From: Chryseobacterium oryzae
GTDB taxonomy: Bacteria > Bacteroidota > Bacteroidia > Flavobacteriales > Weeksellaceae
Assembly (NCBI RefSeq): GCF_022811665.1
Contig: NZ_CP094529.1
Coordinates: forward strand, 1,302,001-1,366,000
DNA: 64,000 nucleotides
Reading direction: 5' to 3'
In this document: positions 33,932-42,151 of the stretch, one piece after another
Layout: each line of letters starts with the position of its first letter
Position numbering within the stretch: the first letter of the stretch is position 1
The notes under the pieces: model-generated
Seen by the model: the letters and a program-made list of their open reading frames with translations, nothing else
Databases searched by the model: none
What the model was told of the DNA's origin: nothing
Position numbers and translations under genes: made by a program

Positions 33932-34255
33932 TTTATGAAGATATTCCTGATCTCTTATTACTTTTTCGAACGAACTTTTCGCATAAGAATGGGAAACTTT
34001 ATAATTCTCCTTCTCCATATTGTAAAAATCATTTTCTACATAACCTGAGAAATTCGCAGTATATTCTGAAATAAAAGTATCTAAAATTTTCTTTTTCAGT
34101 TCACAGATACTGCTGTTTTTAATCCTTTGAAGAGAATTAAGTATAAAAGATTTTTCTCCGCTAAAACTTATAACCTGAGAGACTTTTCCAATATTTCCCG
34201 CATTGGAAGAATTGGTTTCGTGTACAATAGGATTTGGCTCACTTTCAAATATCAT
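33905..34255 (-). CDS. Uncharacterised 116-residue protein
   Basis: I do not recognise a family. The protein has a Ser/Asn-rich first third and a helical charged middle (LKKKILDTFISEYTANFSGYVENDF). It ends with a helix that includes SSFEKVIRDQEYLHKIITTLN. There is no signal peptide or membrane segment. It lies 42 bases downstream of the stress-type flavoprotein gene on the same strand and may share its transcript. The C-terminal codons form one arm of an inverted repeat, so the end of the gene also carries a termination signal. Confidence 0.6.
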   Translation of the reverse strand: MIFESEPNPIVHETNSSNAGNIGKVSQVISFSGEKSFILNSLQRIKNSSICELKKKILDTFISEYTANFSGYVENDFYNMEKENYKVSHSYAKSSFEKVIRDQEYLHKIITTLNLE

Positions 34256-34297
34256 GATTTTTAGTTTTAGGGTTTAACAGAGAAAATTTTTAATCAA

Positions 34298-34804
34298 TCA
34301 GACCGAAGCTTTTCCTTCTACACCATCCGAATTATCGGTTTTAGTTCCGCTGATTGCAGCTGCAGCAAAACTGAGAAGACTTACAAGTTTACCAGCTTTT
34401 GTATCCCAATAATACGTATCTTTTGGAGCGACTTTTATAATAGATACATTGGGATCTTCTTTGCCATCGAACCACGCATTTGCCATTGGCGACCACTTAT
34501 CTTCAATGGTAGCTCTATCTTTATAAATTGTTGCATTACCAAAAACCGAAAGATATTCTGAATCAGAATTATTCATGAAAAGCAACTGAACCCTATCGTC
34601 ATCCTTAATCTGAAAATTTTTATTGCTGGTATCGCTACTAATGAACCAAAGGTTTCCCTCTTCATCAGTTTCTTGAAGTCCCATTGGTCTCGTATTAATA
34701 GGAACTGTATCTAATTCGGTACAAAACATGCAGAATTTTGCCTTTTCAGATAATTCTTTAATTTTTTTTACAGCTTCTCTGCTGTTTAGATTTTCTGTTG
34801 ACAT
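34298..34804 (-). CDS. Pyridoxamine 5'-phosphate oxidase-family protein (general stress protein 26-like)
   Basis: A 168-residue split-barrel flavin-binding protein. Signature parts are AKFCMFCTELDTVPINTRPMGL, the strand GNLWFISSDTSNKNFQI, RVQLLFMNNSDSEYLSVFG, and the conserved SPMANAWFDGKEDPNVSIIKV, which are typical of the Gsp26 group that binds FMN or FAD. A physiological reaction is not known. The C-terminal extension (AAAAISGTKTD) is common in this group. It is probably stress-induced by analogy with Bacillus, not shown here. Confidence 0.88.
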   Translation of the reverse strand: MSTENLNSREAVKKIKELSEKAKFCMFCTELDTVPINTRPMGLQETDEEGNLWFISSDTSNKNFQIKDDDRVQLLFMNNSDSEYLSVFGNATIYKDRATIEDKWSPMANAWFDGKEDPNVSIIKVAPKDTYYWDTKAGKLVSLLSFAAAAISGTKTDNSDGVEGKASV

Positions 34805-35052
34805 ATTAAAATAATTTGGTGTTGAAATAAAATATATTGTTTTTGACTCTTCAAAAATCTAACCAAAAATGTGTCATAGATAAAGATTAATGTTTTTGTT
34901 TGATAATTTTATCTAAATAAATGATTATCAGCATGAAATAATGGATGAAAACCATTTGTGATTACAATCATAAAATTTATAATGCGTTAACTGTATATTC
35001 GTTATTCAATGTTATGAACACTAAATTTTAAATCACCAAATAAATTATTATT

Positions 35053-35259
35053 ATGAAACAGTTAATCCTAACAATCGGCATGTCATCATTTTTTTTAAGT
35101 TGTAAATCAACCGATAACGGTAGAACCATCAAATCAGACAGTATAACTACAGAAGATACTTTACCTTTTAATAATTCTGTTGATCAATCTGATACTTTAA
35201 CCACTATAAAAAGTGATTCATCCACAGTAAAACCGGAGACAGACAGTGCTAAAAGATAA
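35053..35259 (+). CDS. Small Ser/Thr/Asp-rich lipoprotein
   Basis: A 68-residue protein with signal peptide and lipobox FFLSC (Cys17). The rest is low-complexity Ser, Thr, Asp and Lys and is probably disordered. I know no family. The first 250 bases upstream contain no gene and only AT-rich DNA. Low-complexity mini-lipoproteins of this kind are common in Chryseobacterium. The codon use and clear lipobox make a real gene likely. Confidence 0.6.
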   Translation: MKQLILTIGMSSFFLSCKSTDNGRTIKSDSITTEDTLPFNNSVDQSDTLTTIKSDSSTVKPETDSAKR

Positions 35260-35482
35260 TTATTTTCATTATTAATATTTTAATTATCAACAAGTTGTAG
35301 TTTTATAGAATTACCATAAACTTTATTGAAATTTGAATGCTCTTTTTTGAATAATATTAATTGACAATAAGTTATGGCACAAAATATGTGTTTATATTGT
35401 AATGTATCATTCTCAAATAAGGTCATCTTTTGGTGAATCGGTTTATGAGCAATGAAATAATTCAACTAAAAACCAGATAATT

Positions 35483-36097
35483 ATGAAAACAATAAGTTGC
35501 ATGAAGATTGATGAAAAACTTTTGAAAGCTTACAGTGCGGAAGAAAAAATCTATCAGGAAAAAGAAACAATTTTTTCGGAAGGAGATGTTCCGGCATATT
35601 ATTATCAAATTTTAGAAGGAGTTGTAAAGCTGAATAATTATAATGAAGAAGGAAAGGAATTTATACATAATATTTTAGCTGAAGGTCAGAGTTTTGGGGA
35701 ACCTCTGTTATTTATTGATAAAAAATATCCTCTAAATGCAATAGCACTAAAAAAAACTAAAGTAGTACGACTACAAAGAAAAAATTTCATCAATCTTATT
35801 AAAGAAAACCCCAAAATTTCTTTAGAGATTAATGAATGCCTTTCTTACAGATTATATTATAAGGTTTTAATGATGCAAAATATGGCATCACAAAGCCCTT
35901 TAGCCCGAATTTCGGGACTTTTCGACTATCTTAAAAGTTATGCAGACTGTAAAGATCGTCATTCCTTCCACATTCAACTTACCCGACAGCAGATTGCCGA
36001 TTTAACGGGTATGCGGGTTGAAACCATTATTAGAACCTTAAAAAAAATGGAAAGTGAAGGATTAATAAAAATTGAAGAAAGAAAAATTTATTTTTAG
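35483..36097 (+). CDS. Crp/Fnr-family transcriptional regulator (upstream of CinA-like gene)
   Basis: A 204-residue regulator with a nucleotide-binding-type beta roll (KETIFSEGDVPAYYYQILEGVVKLNNY), a long dimerisation helix (about 115-145) and a winged helix with QLTRQQIADLTGMRVETIIRTLKKM as recognition unit, close to FNR/CRP. There is no N-terminal cysteine cluster for an iron-sulfur centre, so it is not an oxygen-sensing Fnr. The CinA-like gene begins 34 bases after its stop. An in-frame ATG six codons downstream is an alternative start. Confidence 0.9.
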   Translation: MKTISCMKIDEKLLKAYSAEEKIYQEKETIFSEGDVPAYYYQILEGVVKLNNYNEEGKEFIHNILAEGQSFGEPLLFIDKKYPLNAIALKKTKVVRLQRKNFINLIKENPKISLEINECLSYRLYYKVLMMQNMASQSPLARISGLFDYLKSYADCKDRHSFHIQLTRQQIADLTGMRVETIIRTLKKMESEGLIKIEERKIYF

Positions 36098-36131
36098 AAG
36101 CCCAATTTCATCACCAAAACCAAATCACACA

Positions 36132-36632
36132 ATGGAATTTCAAGAAAAACTACTCAATTATATCAGTGAATCGCTGATCACCAGTAACGAAACGATTTCT
36201 GTTGCAGAAAGTGTTACCTCTGGTTTGCTGCAGCTAACGTTTTCTCAGATGCCTAACGCAGGAATGTTTTACAAAGGCGGAATTACTACTTACACGATTG
36301 ATGAAAAAGTAAATTTGCTTCATGTAAACGAACAAGAAGCAAATGAATGCGACTGTGTTTCGGAAAACATAGCAGACCAAATGTCTCTTGGAGTCGCCAA
36401 ATTGTTTAATACAGATTGGTCTATAGCGGTTACAGGTTATGCAAACCCTATTAGAAATTCAACTTTTAGAATTTTCTCACATTATTCAATTTCTTATAAA
36501 GGAGAAATTATCTTATCTAAAAAGCTGGAATTACACCCCAAAACTCATTCTCTTGAGGCTCAACAATATTACACAGAGTTTATTTTAGGCTGCTTCAAAG
36601 GTGAAATTAATAAATTATTGATTTTAAAGTAG
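36132..36632 (+). CDS. CinA-family nicotinamide-nucleotide amidase-like protein
   Basis: A 166-residue protein corresponding to the C-terminal domain of CinA (PncC), which hydrolyses NMN to NaMN. Typical parts are ISVAESVTSGLLQLTFS, the glycine-rich FYKGGITTYTIDEKVNLL and IAVTGYANP. The start at 36132 is preferred. An in-frame ATG at 36072 lies inside the crp gene and would add 20 residues of unrelated sequence. The N-terminal molybdopterin-binding domain of full CinA is absent, as in many single-domain PncC proteins. It is probably cotranscribed with the Crp gene. Confidence 0.85.
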   Translation: MEFQEKLLNYISESLITSNETISVAESVTSGLLQLTFSQMPNAGMFYKGGITTYTIDEKVNLLHVNEQEANECDCVSENIADQMSLGVAKLFNTDWSIAVTGYANPIRNSTFRIFSHYSISYKGEIILSKKLELHPKTHSLEAQQYYTEFILGCFKGEINKLLILK

Positions 36633-36664
36633 TTAATATTAATTCATCTATTTAAGTGAAATAA

Positions 36665-36790
36665 TTATTTGAAGAAAGCATTTTTCATATATTCTTTTTT
36701 AGAAAATAATTTTTTCTCTAATTCTCTAAAGAGATACCATTTAGGTACCACATCCGTTTTTATTTCACAATTAAATTGGTTAATTGCCAT
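36665..36790 (-). CDS. Possible 41-residue small protein
   Basis: In the otherwise empty 390-base gap between the CinA-like and LuxR-type genes, the minus strand has an ATG at 36790 followed by 41 sense codons and TAA. It reads M-A-I-N-Q-F-N-C, then a charged middle with WYLFRELEKKL, and ends in KNAFFK. The composition is plausible for a real small protein and the AT-rich DNA makes a 41-codon run without stops less likely by chance. The rest of the gap shows nothing else. Confidence 0.3.
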   Translation of the reverse strand: MAINQFNCEIKTDVVPKWYLFRELEKKLFSKKEYMKNAFFK

Positions 36791-37022
36791 TTAATAAATT
36801 AAAAGATGATTTCTCAATAGAAATACATCCCACATTGATTAGAATCATAAAATAATTATTCTTTAAGTAATAATTTTGAGGTATAACATCTATTTAATGA
36901 AATCCTTTTTTCGGAATTTTAAAGTATTGAATATTAATAAATTATTTAAAATTTCATGATTTTCATTTTAAATGTTTTAACCAATAAATGATCAATAGTA
37001 AGACCAACGAAATATACATAAT

Positions 37023-37313
37023 ATGCCAGAAGAAGAGATTTTAAGACTAGCAAAAGAAAACTCACCCAGACTTCTCAGTAAATTTAAATCTACATATCCT
37101 GAATTTTTTTTGAAACTCACTGAAATTAATGCAAATCTTCAAAATTCAGAAATTATTTTTTGTATTTATCTAAAATTAAGATTAACGACAAAAGAAATCG
37201 CCATTTATACTTTTGTAACTCCAAAAGCAATACAAAATCGAAAAAATAGAATCCGTAAAAAATTAGGTATTTCTTCTGATACTGATATTTACAAATGGTT
37301 CGACAACTTATAA
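37023..37313 (+). CDS. Short LuxR-type helix-turn-helix protein
   Basis: A 96-residue protein. The C-terminal half (about 42-90) resembles the LuxR/GerE helix-turn-helix as found at the end of flavobacterial two-component and TPR-type regulators. LRLTTKEIAIYTFVTPKAIQNRKNRIRKKLGI matches the family's KEIAxxxxVSxxTVxxRxxRIRKKL form. There is no receiver or sensor domain, so it is a stand-alone DNA-binding domain or the remnant of a longer regulator. The PdeM gene converges on it with only four bases between stops. Confidence 0.72.
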   Translation: MPEEEILRLAKENSPRLLSKFKSTYPEFFLKLTEINANLQNSEIIFCIYLKLRLTTKEIAIYTFVTPKAIQNRKNRIRKKLGISSDTDIYKWFDNL

Positions 37314-37317
37314 ATTT

Positions 37318-37962
37318 TTAAACTTCATAGATTTCCGAATCTGTAAAAACATAGAATCTTCCTTTTTTAGGGAGATTTTTGGTATCTAATCCTGTAAACT
37401 CGCTAAAGGCAGGCAATAGCAATTGATTTTCGGAAATGACAAAGCAAGGTAATTTGATTTTTTTAACAGCAGAATTAATCACAAATCCGGGGTGAATATG
37501 TCCCGTAATTTGGAATTTTGACTGCTCTTTTTCAAAATCGTGAACGAAAATAAAATCATTAATTTCTAAAGATTTTGATTTATGATTAAGGCACAATTTT
37601 GATTCCAGTTTTTTTGAAATTTTATCGTGATTGCCTTCTATCAAATAAAATTGTAGGTCTGGATATTGATTCTTCCAAAAACAGAATTCATCCACCTCAG
37701 AATTGTCTCCGGCGTGAAGCAAATCACCAACAACGATAAATTTCTCAGGCTGAAAATATTCAATTAAAATAGATAATCGTTGCAAGTCATTTTCGAAAAT
37801 TTGGTTGGATATTGCAATGCCGTTTTTTCTGAAATGAGCGGTTTTCCCGATGTGCAAATCTGATAAAATCAATGCTTTTTCTTTTTCCCAAAACAACGCC
37901 CGTTGATTGGTTAATGTAAAAACTTCGTCTTTAATATTGATATTTTTAGTAGCTATTTTCAT
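37318..37962 (-). CDS. pdeM: Ligase-associated DNA damage response endonuclease PdeM (metallophosphoesterase)
   Basis: A 214-residue calcineurin-like phosphoesterase. Metal-binding motifs are all present: SDLHIGK (D35-x-H37), VGDLLHAGD, EGNHDK and GHIHPG. It belongs to the four-gene ligase-associated set with Lhr-type helicase, ATP ligase and metallo-beta-lactamase exonuclease. The P. putida counterpart was studied biochemically as a manganese-dependent nuclease. Here it follows the helicase on the minus strand, but 157 bases and a dispersed repeat separate them. Its DNA looks more AT-rich than the helicase and ligase genes. Confidence 0.88.
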   Translation of the reverse strand: MKIATKNINIKDEVFTLTNQRALFWEKEKALILSDLHIGKTAHFRKNGIAISNQIFENDLQRLSILIEYFQPEKFIVVGDLLHAGDNSEVDEFCFWKNQYPDLQFYLIEGNHDKISKKLESKLCLNHKSKSLEINDFIFVHDFEKEQSKFQITGHIHPGFVINSAVKKIKLPCFVISENQLLLPAFSEFTGLDTKNLPKKGRFYVFTDSEIYEV

Positions 37963-38026
37963 TTTTTATTCTAATGTCTGTCAGATTTTGTTTCTGTTGA
38001 CTAATTTTGTTTTGTGACAAACTTTG

Positions 38027-38112
38027 CAGCCCGACCTGAGTGGAGCTCTTTTTGTGGAGCTAAGCGAAATAAAAAAGCGGGAACGGAGGGCGGGTTAAGC
38101 TGCCCAAATAAA
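38027..38112 (+). repeat. Dispersed repeat, copy A (between pdeM and helicase)
   Basis: About 86 bases beginning CAGCCCG and containing GGAGCTCTTTTTGTG, AATAAAAAAGCGGGA and TGCCCAAATAAA. The same sequence, with scattered substitutions, occurs in inverted orientation at 44661-44750. It is GC-richer than the surroundings. It lies seven bases beyond the helicase stop and 65 bases upstream of the pdeM start. It is probably a flavobacterial dispersed intergenic element. Confidence 0.8.
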
Positions 38113-38119
38113 TAAAATA

Positions 38120-40615
38120 CTATTTAATTTTCCGCGCCTGCAAAATCAATTTCTGGATCCTCGCATCCAAATCCTCACTCGTCAAAGTCTGACGCAGACT
38201 ATCGACTTTTATCGGGAAACTTAGTGGTGTAAAAGCATTGGCAAATTTCAGGACGATTTTTGATTTTTCGATTCTTTTAAAAGCTTCTACCAATCGATGT
38301 TCCTGAAGCTGCATATTAAAAACTTCTGTGTATGCTTGCCGCACCAAAAAATGATTGGGGTCGTGGTCTTCCAAAACTTTAAAGATTAATCCGGCAGAAC
38401 TTTGTAATGATTTGTTGGACCGCTGCTGCCCGGGGAAATTTTGCACCACCATTCCGGAAATCACCGCAATATCACGGAATTTCCGTCGTGCCATTTCGGC
38501 GGCATTGATGCTGGAAATCACATCGGTCATCAGATTCTCACGGGTTAAAATTGTGTCTAAATTCTTTTCATTAAGCGGAATTTCCTTATCACTGAACAAT
38601 TCAAAACCATAATCATTCATCGCCATTGAAAATGAAATCGGCGCCAGTTTTGAAATCCGGAAGGCAATCAAAGCGGCCATCACTTCGTGCACCAATCGCC
38701 CTTCGAAAGGATACATAAACAGGTGATAACCTTCTCGGGTTTTAATCATTTCAACCAAAAATTCATCCTCTTTCGGAATGTGCGACCGTTCTTCCTGATT
38801 GATTAAAAGCGGATGCAGAAATTTCAGTTCTTTCTCCGAGGCTTTAGGATTTAAAGCAATGGATAATTTTTCACGTAAAAACTGACCAAGATTAGAGCTC
38901 AAAGGCAATCTCCCGCCCAGATAACTCGGAGCCTGTGCTTTTCCTTTGGAAGCCCGGACAAAAACCGTCATATCCTTTATCATCGCTACTTCTAGAACTC
39001 TACCTGCCAAAATAAATTTCTCTTCTTTTTTTAACCTCGAGATAAAATATTCTTCCACCATCCCGATATAGCCGCCGGAAATAAATTTTACTTTCAGCAT
39101 CGCATCACTCACAATCGCACCCATATTCATCCGGTGCAGCATCGCAATTCTTCGGGATGTCACCTTGTGTAGGCCATCTTCCATTACCACCACTTTGTGA
39201 TATTCTTCATAGCTTTTCAGAGCACTTCCGCCAATGGTGAGAAATTCGATTACCGATTTCCATTCTTCATCAGTAATCTCCTGAAACGTGTAAATCTGCC
39301 TGATTCTTTCGTAGGTTTCTTGAGGATAAAATCCGTCGCCAATCGCCAAAGTCATCAGGAACTGAACCAGAATGTCGAAGCATAAAACCTGCGGTTCACG
39401 AGGTTCAATAACGTTTTGACTCACGGCTTCTTTTAGGGCAGAAACTTCTATGAGTTCTAAAGAATGCGTGGGGACACAATAGATTTTCGACGTTTCGAAA
39501 GGGGAGTGACCGCTTCGGCCGGCACGTTGCAGAAATCTCGCAACGCCTTTTGCAGAACCGATTTGAATCACAGTATCAACCGGTTTAAAATCAATTCCCA
39601 AATCCAGCGACGATGTAGAAACAACCGCTTTCAGTTTTCCGGAACTTAGATTTTCCTCAATCCAGCTTCGTAATTCTGAATCTATCGAACTGTGATGGAT
39701 GGCGATTTGTCCGGCAAAATCCGGGTAAACATTCAGCAGAAGCTGGTACCACATCTCGCTCTGGCTTCTGGTATTCGTGAAGACAATCGTCGATTTGGAA
39801 TTGAGGATAATCGGGACGACTTTATCTGCCAGTTTTTGCCCGAGATGACCAGCCCAAGGCAGAATCTCAACTTCGTCAGGAAAAACGGGAAGAATCTCAA
39901 TTTTCTTATGTTCTTTAGCCGTAATTTTTGTTTTTTTGATATCATAAGGAATCAAAACTTCCATGGCTTCATCAAGATTTCCAATCGTTGCCGTGATTCC
40001 CCAGATTTTCAGTTTCGGAACATATTTTCTGAGCTGCGAAATTCCCAACTCTACCAAAACACCACGTTTGGAGCCTAACAATTCGTGCCATTCATCCACA
40101 ACAATTGTCTTCATGTTTTTGAAAAAACGCTGATGATTTTTCTGTCCTAATAATAACTGCAAACTTTCTGGCGTTGCCACCAAAATTTCAGGCATATTTT
40201 TGACCTGTTGCTGACGGATTTTCGGGTCTGTATCTCCGTTTCTGACGCCGACTGTCCAATCCAGACCAATTCCGTCAATGGCTTCCTGCATCGCTTTGGC
40301 GATATCTTTGGACAGGGAACGGAGTGGGGTAATCCAAATCATTTTCAGTCCGCTTTGATAGGCTTCTGGATGATTGAGGAAATCAGAAATCAAAGCTAAA
40401 AAAACCGAATAAGTTTTCCCAAAACCGGTTGGAGCAATGACCATTCCGCTGTAACCGCTTCCAAACTTCTGCCAAGTCTGAACCTGAAATTTAAAAGGCG
40501 AAATCGATTTTTCCATCATCCAGTTTTGGATGATTTTGAAGCCGTTGGTGTTTTGGAATGTTGTCAATCGCTTTTTTTTGAATTGATAAATATTATTTAT
40601 CAATTTTTCAGCCAA
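38120..40615 (-). CDS. Ligase-associated DNA damage response DEXH helicase (Lhr-type)
   Basis: An 831-residue superfamily 2 helicase of the Lhr-Core type. RecA-like domain 1 has Walker A APTGFGKT (K67), motif II DEWHE (D174-H177) and motif III GITATIG. Domain 2 has STSSLDLGIDFKPVD and the arginine-finger motif VI QRAGRSGH. A winged-helix and the Lhr-specific beta-barrel domains follow. Related Lhr-Core proteins are 3'-5' DNA translocases. It starts at 40615, with the ligase upstream in the minus direction but 2.4 kb away because of an inserted operon. Its GC content looks higher than the flanking genes, which may indicate later acquisition. Confidence 0.93.
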   Translation of the reverse strand: MAEKLINNIYQFKKKRLTTFQNTNGFKIIQNWMMEKSISPFKFQVQTWQKFGSGYSGMVIAPTGFGKTYSVFLALISDFLNHPEAYQSGLKMIWITPLRSLSKDIAKAMQEAIDGIGLDWTVGVRNGDTDPKIRQQQVKNMPEILVATPESLQLLLGQKNHQRFFKNMKTIVVDEWHELLGSKRGVLVELGISQLRKYVPKLKIWGITATIGNLDEAMEVLIPYDIKKTKITAKEHKKIEILPVFPDEVEILPWAGHLGQKLADKVVPIILNSKSTIVFTNTRSQSEMWYQLLLNVYPDFAGQIAIHHSSIDSELRSWIEENLSSGKLKAVVSTSSLDLGIDFKPVDTVIQIGSAKGVARFLQRAGRSGHSPFETSKIYCVPTHSLELIEVSALKEAVSQNVIEPREPQVLCFDILVQFLMTLAIGDGFYPQETYERIRQIYTFQEITDEEWKSVIEFLTIGGSALKSYEEYHKVVVMEDGLHKVTSRRIAMLHRMNMGAIVSDAMLKVKFISGGYIGMVEEYFISRLKKEEKFILAGRVLEVAMIKDMTVFVRASKGKAQAPSYLGGRLPLSSNLGQFLREKLSIALNPKASEKELKFLHPLLINQEERSHIPKEDEFLVEMIKTREGYHLFMYPFEGRLVHEVMAALIAFRISKLAPISFSMAMNDYGFELFSDKEIPLNEKNLDTILTRENLMTDVISSINAAEMARRKFRDIAVISGMVVQNFPGQQRSNKSLQSSAGLIFKVLEDHDPNHFLVRQAYTEVFNMQLQEHRLVEAFKRIEKSKIVLKFANAFTPLSFPIKVDSLRQTLTSEDLDARIQKLILQARKIK

Positions 40616-40706
40616 TCACGTTGAAATGTTTTAAATTCATGTAAATACCTTGTTTAGGGTATTTTTTTTAAATTATTATAAGTTTATAGTTGTTTAAATT
40701 GTATAA

Positions 40707-40735
40707 TTTGTAATTAGTTTTTTTTTTTATTTTTG
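40707..40735 (+). promoter_or_regulatory. Promoter with an 11-T run in the spacer, upstream of secreted-protein operon
   Basis: TTTG at 40707-40710 and TATTTTTG at 40728-40735 match the -33/-7 consensus with a 17-base spacer. Bases 40718-40728 are eleven consecutive T, and the first base of the -7 element is the last T. A change in the run length would alter the spacer, a classic arrangement for phase-variable transcription. The start codon is 18 bases downstream. Confidence 0.6.
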
Positions 40736-40753
40736 TAATTCAGAAAACACATT

Positions 40754-41422
40754 ATGATGATTAAATATTTTTTATTCTTTGCTATCATTGCATTTAATCC
40801 AATGAAGTCGCAAACAGGTTATGGCTATGTGGGATTTAATACTAATAACCCGCAAGCCAATCTACACTCAGTGGGGAGTGTCCGTTTAGAACATAAAACA
40901 ATGGGGGAGGGCAAGATATTACGCGTACATGCAAATGGTAATATAGATTGGGCTCAACCCTATGTTCTTATGAAGATAACTGGTACGAATAATAATACTG
41001 GAGTAAACCTTGGAACTAACACTTCTTATACCGGTTATACCGGTGCAACTATAAATCTACCACCTGGTAAATGGGTTGTTAAATGTGCATTTCCTATTCA
41101 ATTGTCTACAGGCGTTTTAAGTACATCTGAAGCTCTTTCTGTAAGTCTATATTTCTCCGATAACGATACTAACAACACATTAACTGCTGATAGCGAACCA
41201 AATTCTGCCACCAATATTATTGGTGTACTAAAGGGTAATGTTGCTCTTAGTATGATAGATGGTAATGTTATTATAAATAACCAAGGAACTTCAAATAAAA
41301 CATATTATCTGTGGGCTACAAGATCAGATTATAATGTAAGTAATAACAGGACTGTAAAAAATGTGGCAGCAAGCACTTGGGGCGAGAATAATTTTTATGC
41401 ATTTCCAATTGTAACAAATTAA
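40754..41422 (+). CDS. Secreted protein with GFNTNNP-type N-terminal motif (first of three)
   Basis: A 222-residue exported protein. After the signal peptide (cleavage near MKSQT), GYVGFNTNNPQANLHSVGSVRLEH matches the short GIGTTNPxxxLHV motif found at the start of many flavobacterial surface proteins. The rest is Asn/Thr-rich beta structure with a C-terminal strand-rich domain (about 75-222), suggestive of a jelly-roll. No catalytic motif is seen. It is the first gene of a three-gene operon controlled by the T-run promoter, so its expression may switch. I do not know its function; adhesion or appendage structure is plausible. Confidence 0.8.
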   Translation: MMIKYFLFFAIIAFNPMKSQTGYGYVGFNTNNPQANLHSVGSVRLEHKTMGEGKILRVHANGNIDWAQPYVLMKITGTNNNTGVNLGTNTSYTGYTGATINLPPGKWVVKCAFPIQLSTGVLSTSEALSVSLYFSDNDTNNTLTADSEPNSATNIIGVLKGNVALSMIDGNVIINNQGTSNKTYYLWATRSDYNVSNNRTVKNVAASTWGENNFYAFPIVTN

Positions 41423-41434
41423 TAAAAAATTTTA

Positions 41435-42142
41435 ATGATGAAATATTATCTTAGCTGCTCTGCGCTATTGTTTTGTATGCTGTTTTCAAAAGCACAAAAT
41501 ATAGGAATAGGAACTACTAATCCTACCTCAAATTTACATATTAAAAGTGATAAAGATTATATCTTAAGAATTATTGATGGTACTAATACCGACAATGAAC
41601 AGTTTGCAATTGCAGCAGCAGATGCAACTGGCCTATTGGTAAAAACGCCAACTACTGTTTTTAAGAAAATTGCAATTTCAACTTTAGGAGCTTCTGGAGT
41701 TACATTGGCGACAGAAGATACTTGGGAAGATACGGGAACTACAATTTCTTTAGAAGTTGGCCGTTGGCTTGTGCAAACAGCTATTGCCATTGAGCCTAGT
41801 GCTGATGTTAGTAGTTTTATTGGGGATTATAGTAAGTACATAACTGTTCTTGGAAGTTTGGCAGATTCTACAGGTGCATTGGTGCCGACTCAAAATATTG
41901 AAGGGGATTCTAAAGGGACTTTTGGGGGAAATGGTTTATTCCGTGGAATTTTAGAAACCCCTTCAACCATTGGTGTAATGAAGGGGCTTATTGTAATTAA
42001 TAATAATTCAGGATCTACAAAAACTTATCGCCTGATAGCTAAGCTACAAAGAGGTTCCGCTGGATTAAGTGCTATTAACATAAAAGAATTTGCAAAAATA
42101 ACAAAAGCACAAAACCTTTTATTTGCCTTACCTTTTTTTTAA
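41435..42142 (+). CDS. Secreted protein with GIGTTNP motif (second of three)
   Basis: A 235-residue exported protein. The signal peptide ends near KAQN, then GIGTTNPTSNLHIKSDKDY, the clearest form of the motif in this cluster. The middle and C-terminal part is beta-rich with repeated Gly/Ser/Thr and ends in ALPFF. The segment GRWLVQTAIAIEPSADVSSFIG resembles GKWVVKCAFPIQLSTG in gene 1 and GIWAIYISMKATATSG in gene 3, suggesting a common fold. It starts 12 bases after gene 1. Function unknown. Confidence 0.78.
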   Translation: MMKYYLSCSALLFCMLFSKAQNIGIGTTNPTSNLHIKSDKDYILRIIDGTNTDNEQFAIAAADATGLLVKTPTTVFKKIAISTLGASGVTLATEDTWEDTGTTISLEVGRWLVQTAIAIEPSADVSSFIGDYSKYITVLGSLADSTGALVPTQNIEGDSKGTFGGNGLFRGILETPSTIGVMKGLIVINNNSGSTKTYRLIAKLQRGSAGLSAINIKEFAKITKAQNLLFALPFF

Positions 42143-42151
42143 AATTAAACT

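Noticed and set aside
35280..35465. 61-codon minus-strand frame upstream of the second Crp gene
   Set aside because: Low-complexity translation and no conserved pattern; it occupies the likely promoter region of the Crp gene.
39692..40078. 128-codon plus-strand frame antisense to the Lhr helicase
   Set aside because: It lies entirely inside a well-supported helicase gene, opposite strand, with no recognisable domain. GC-richer genes produce such shadows.
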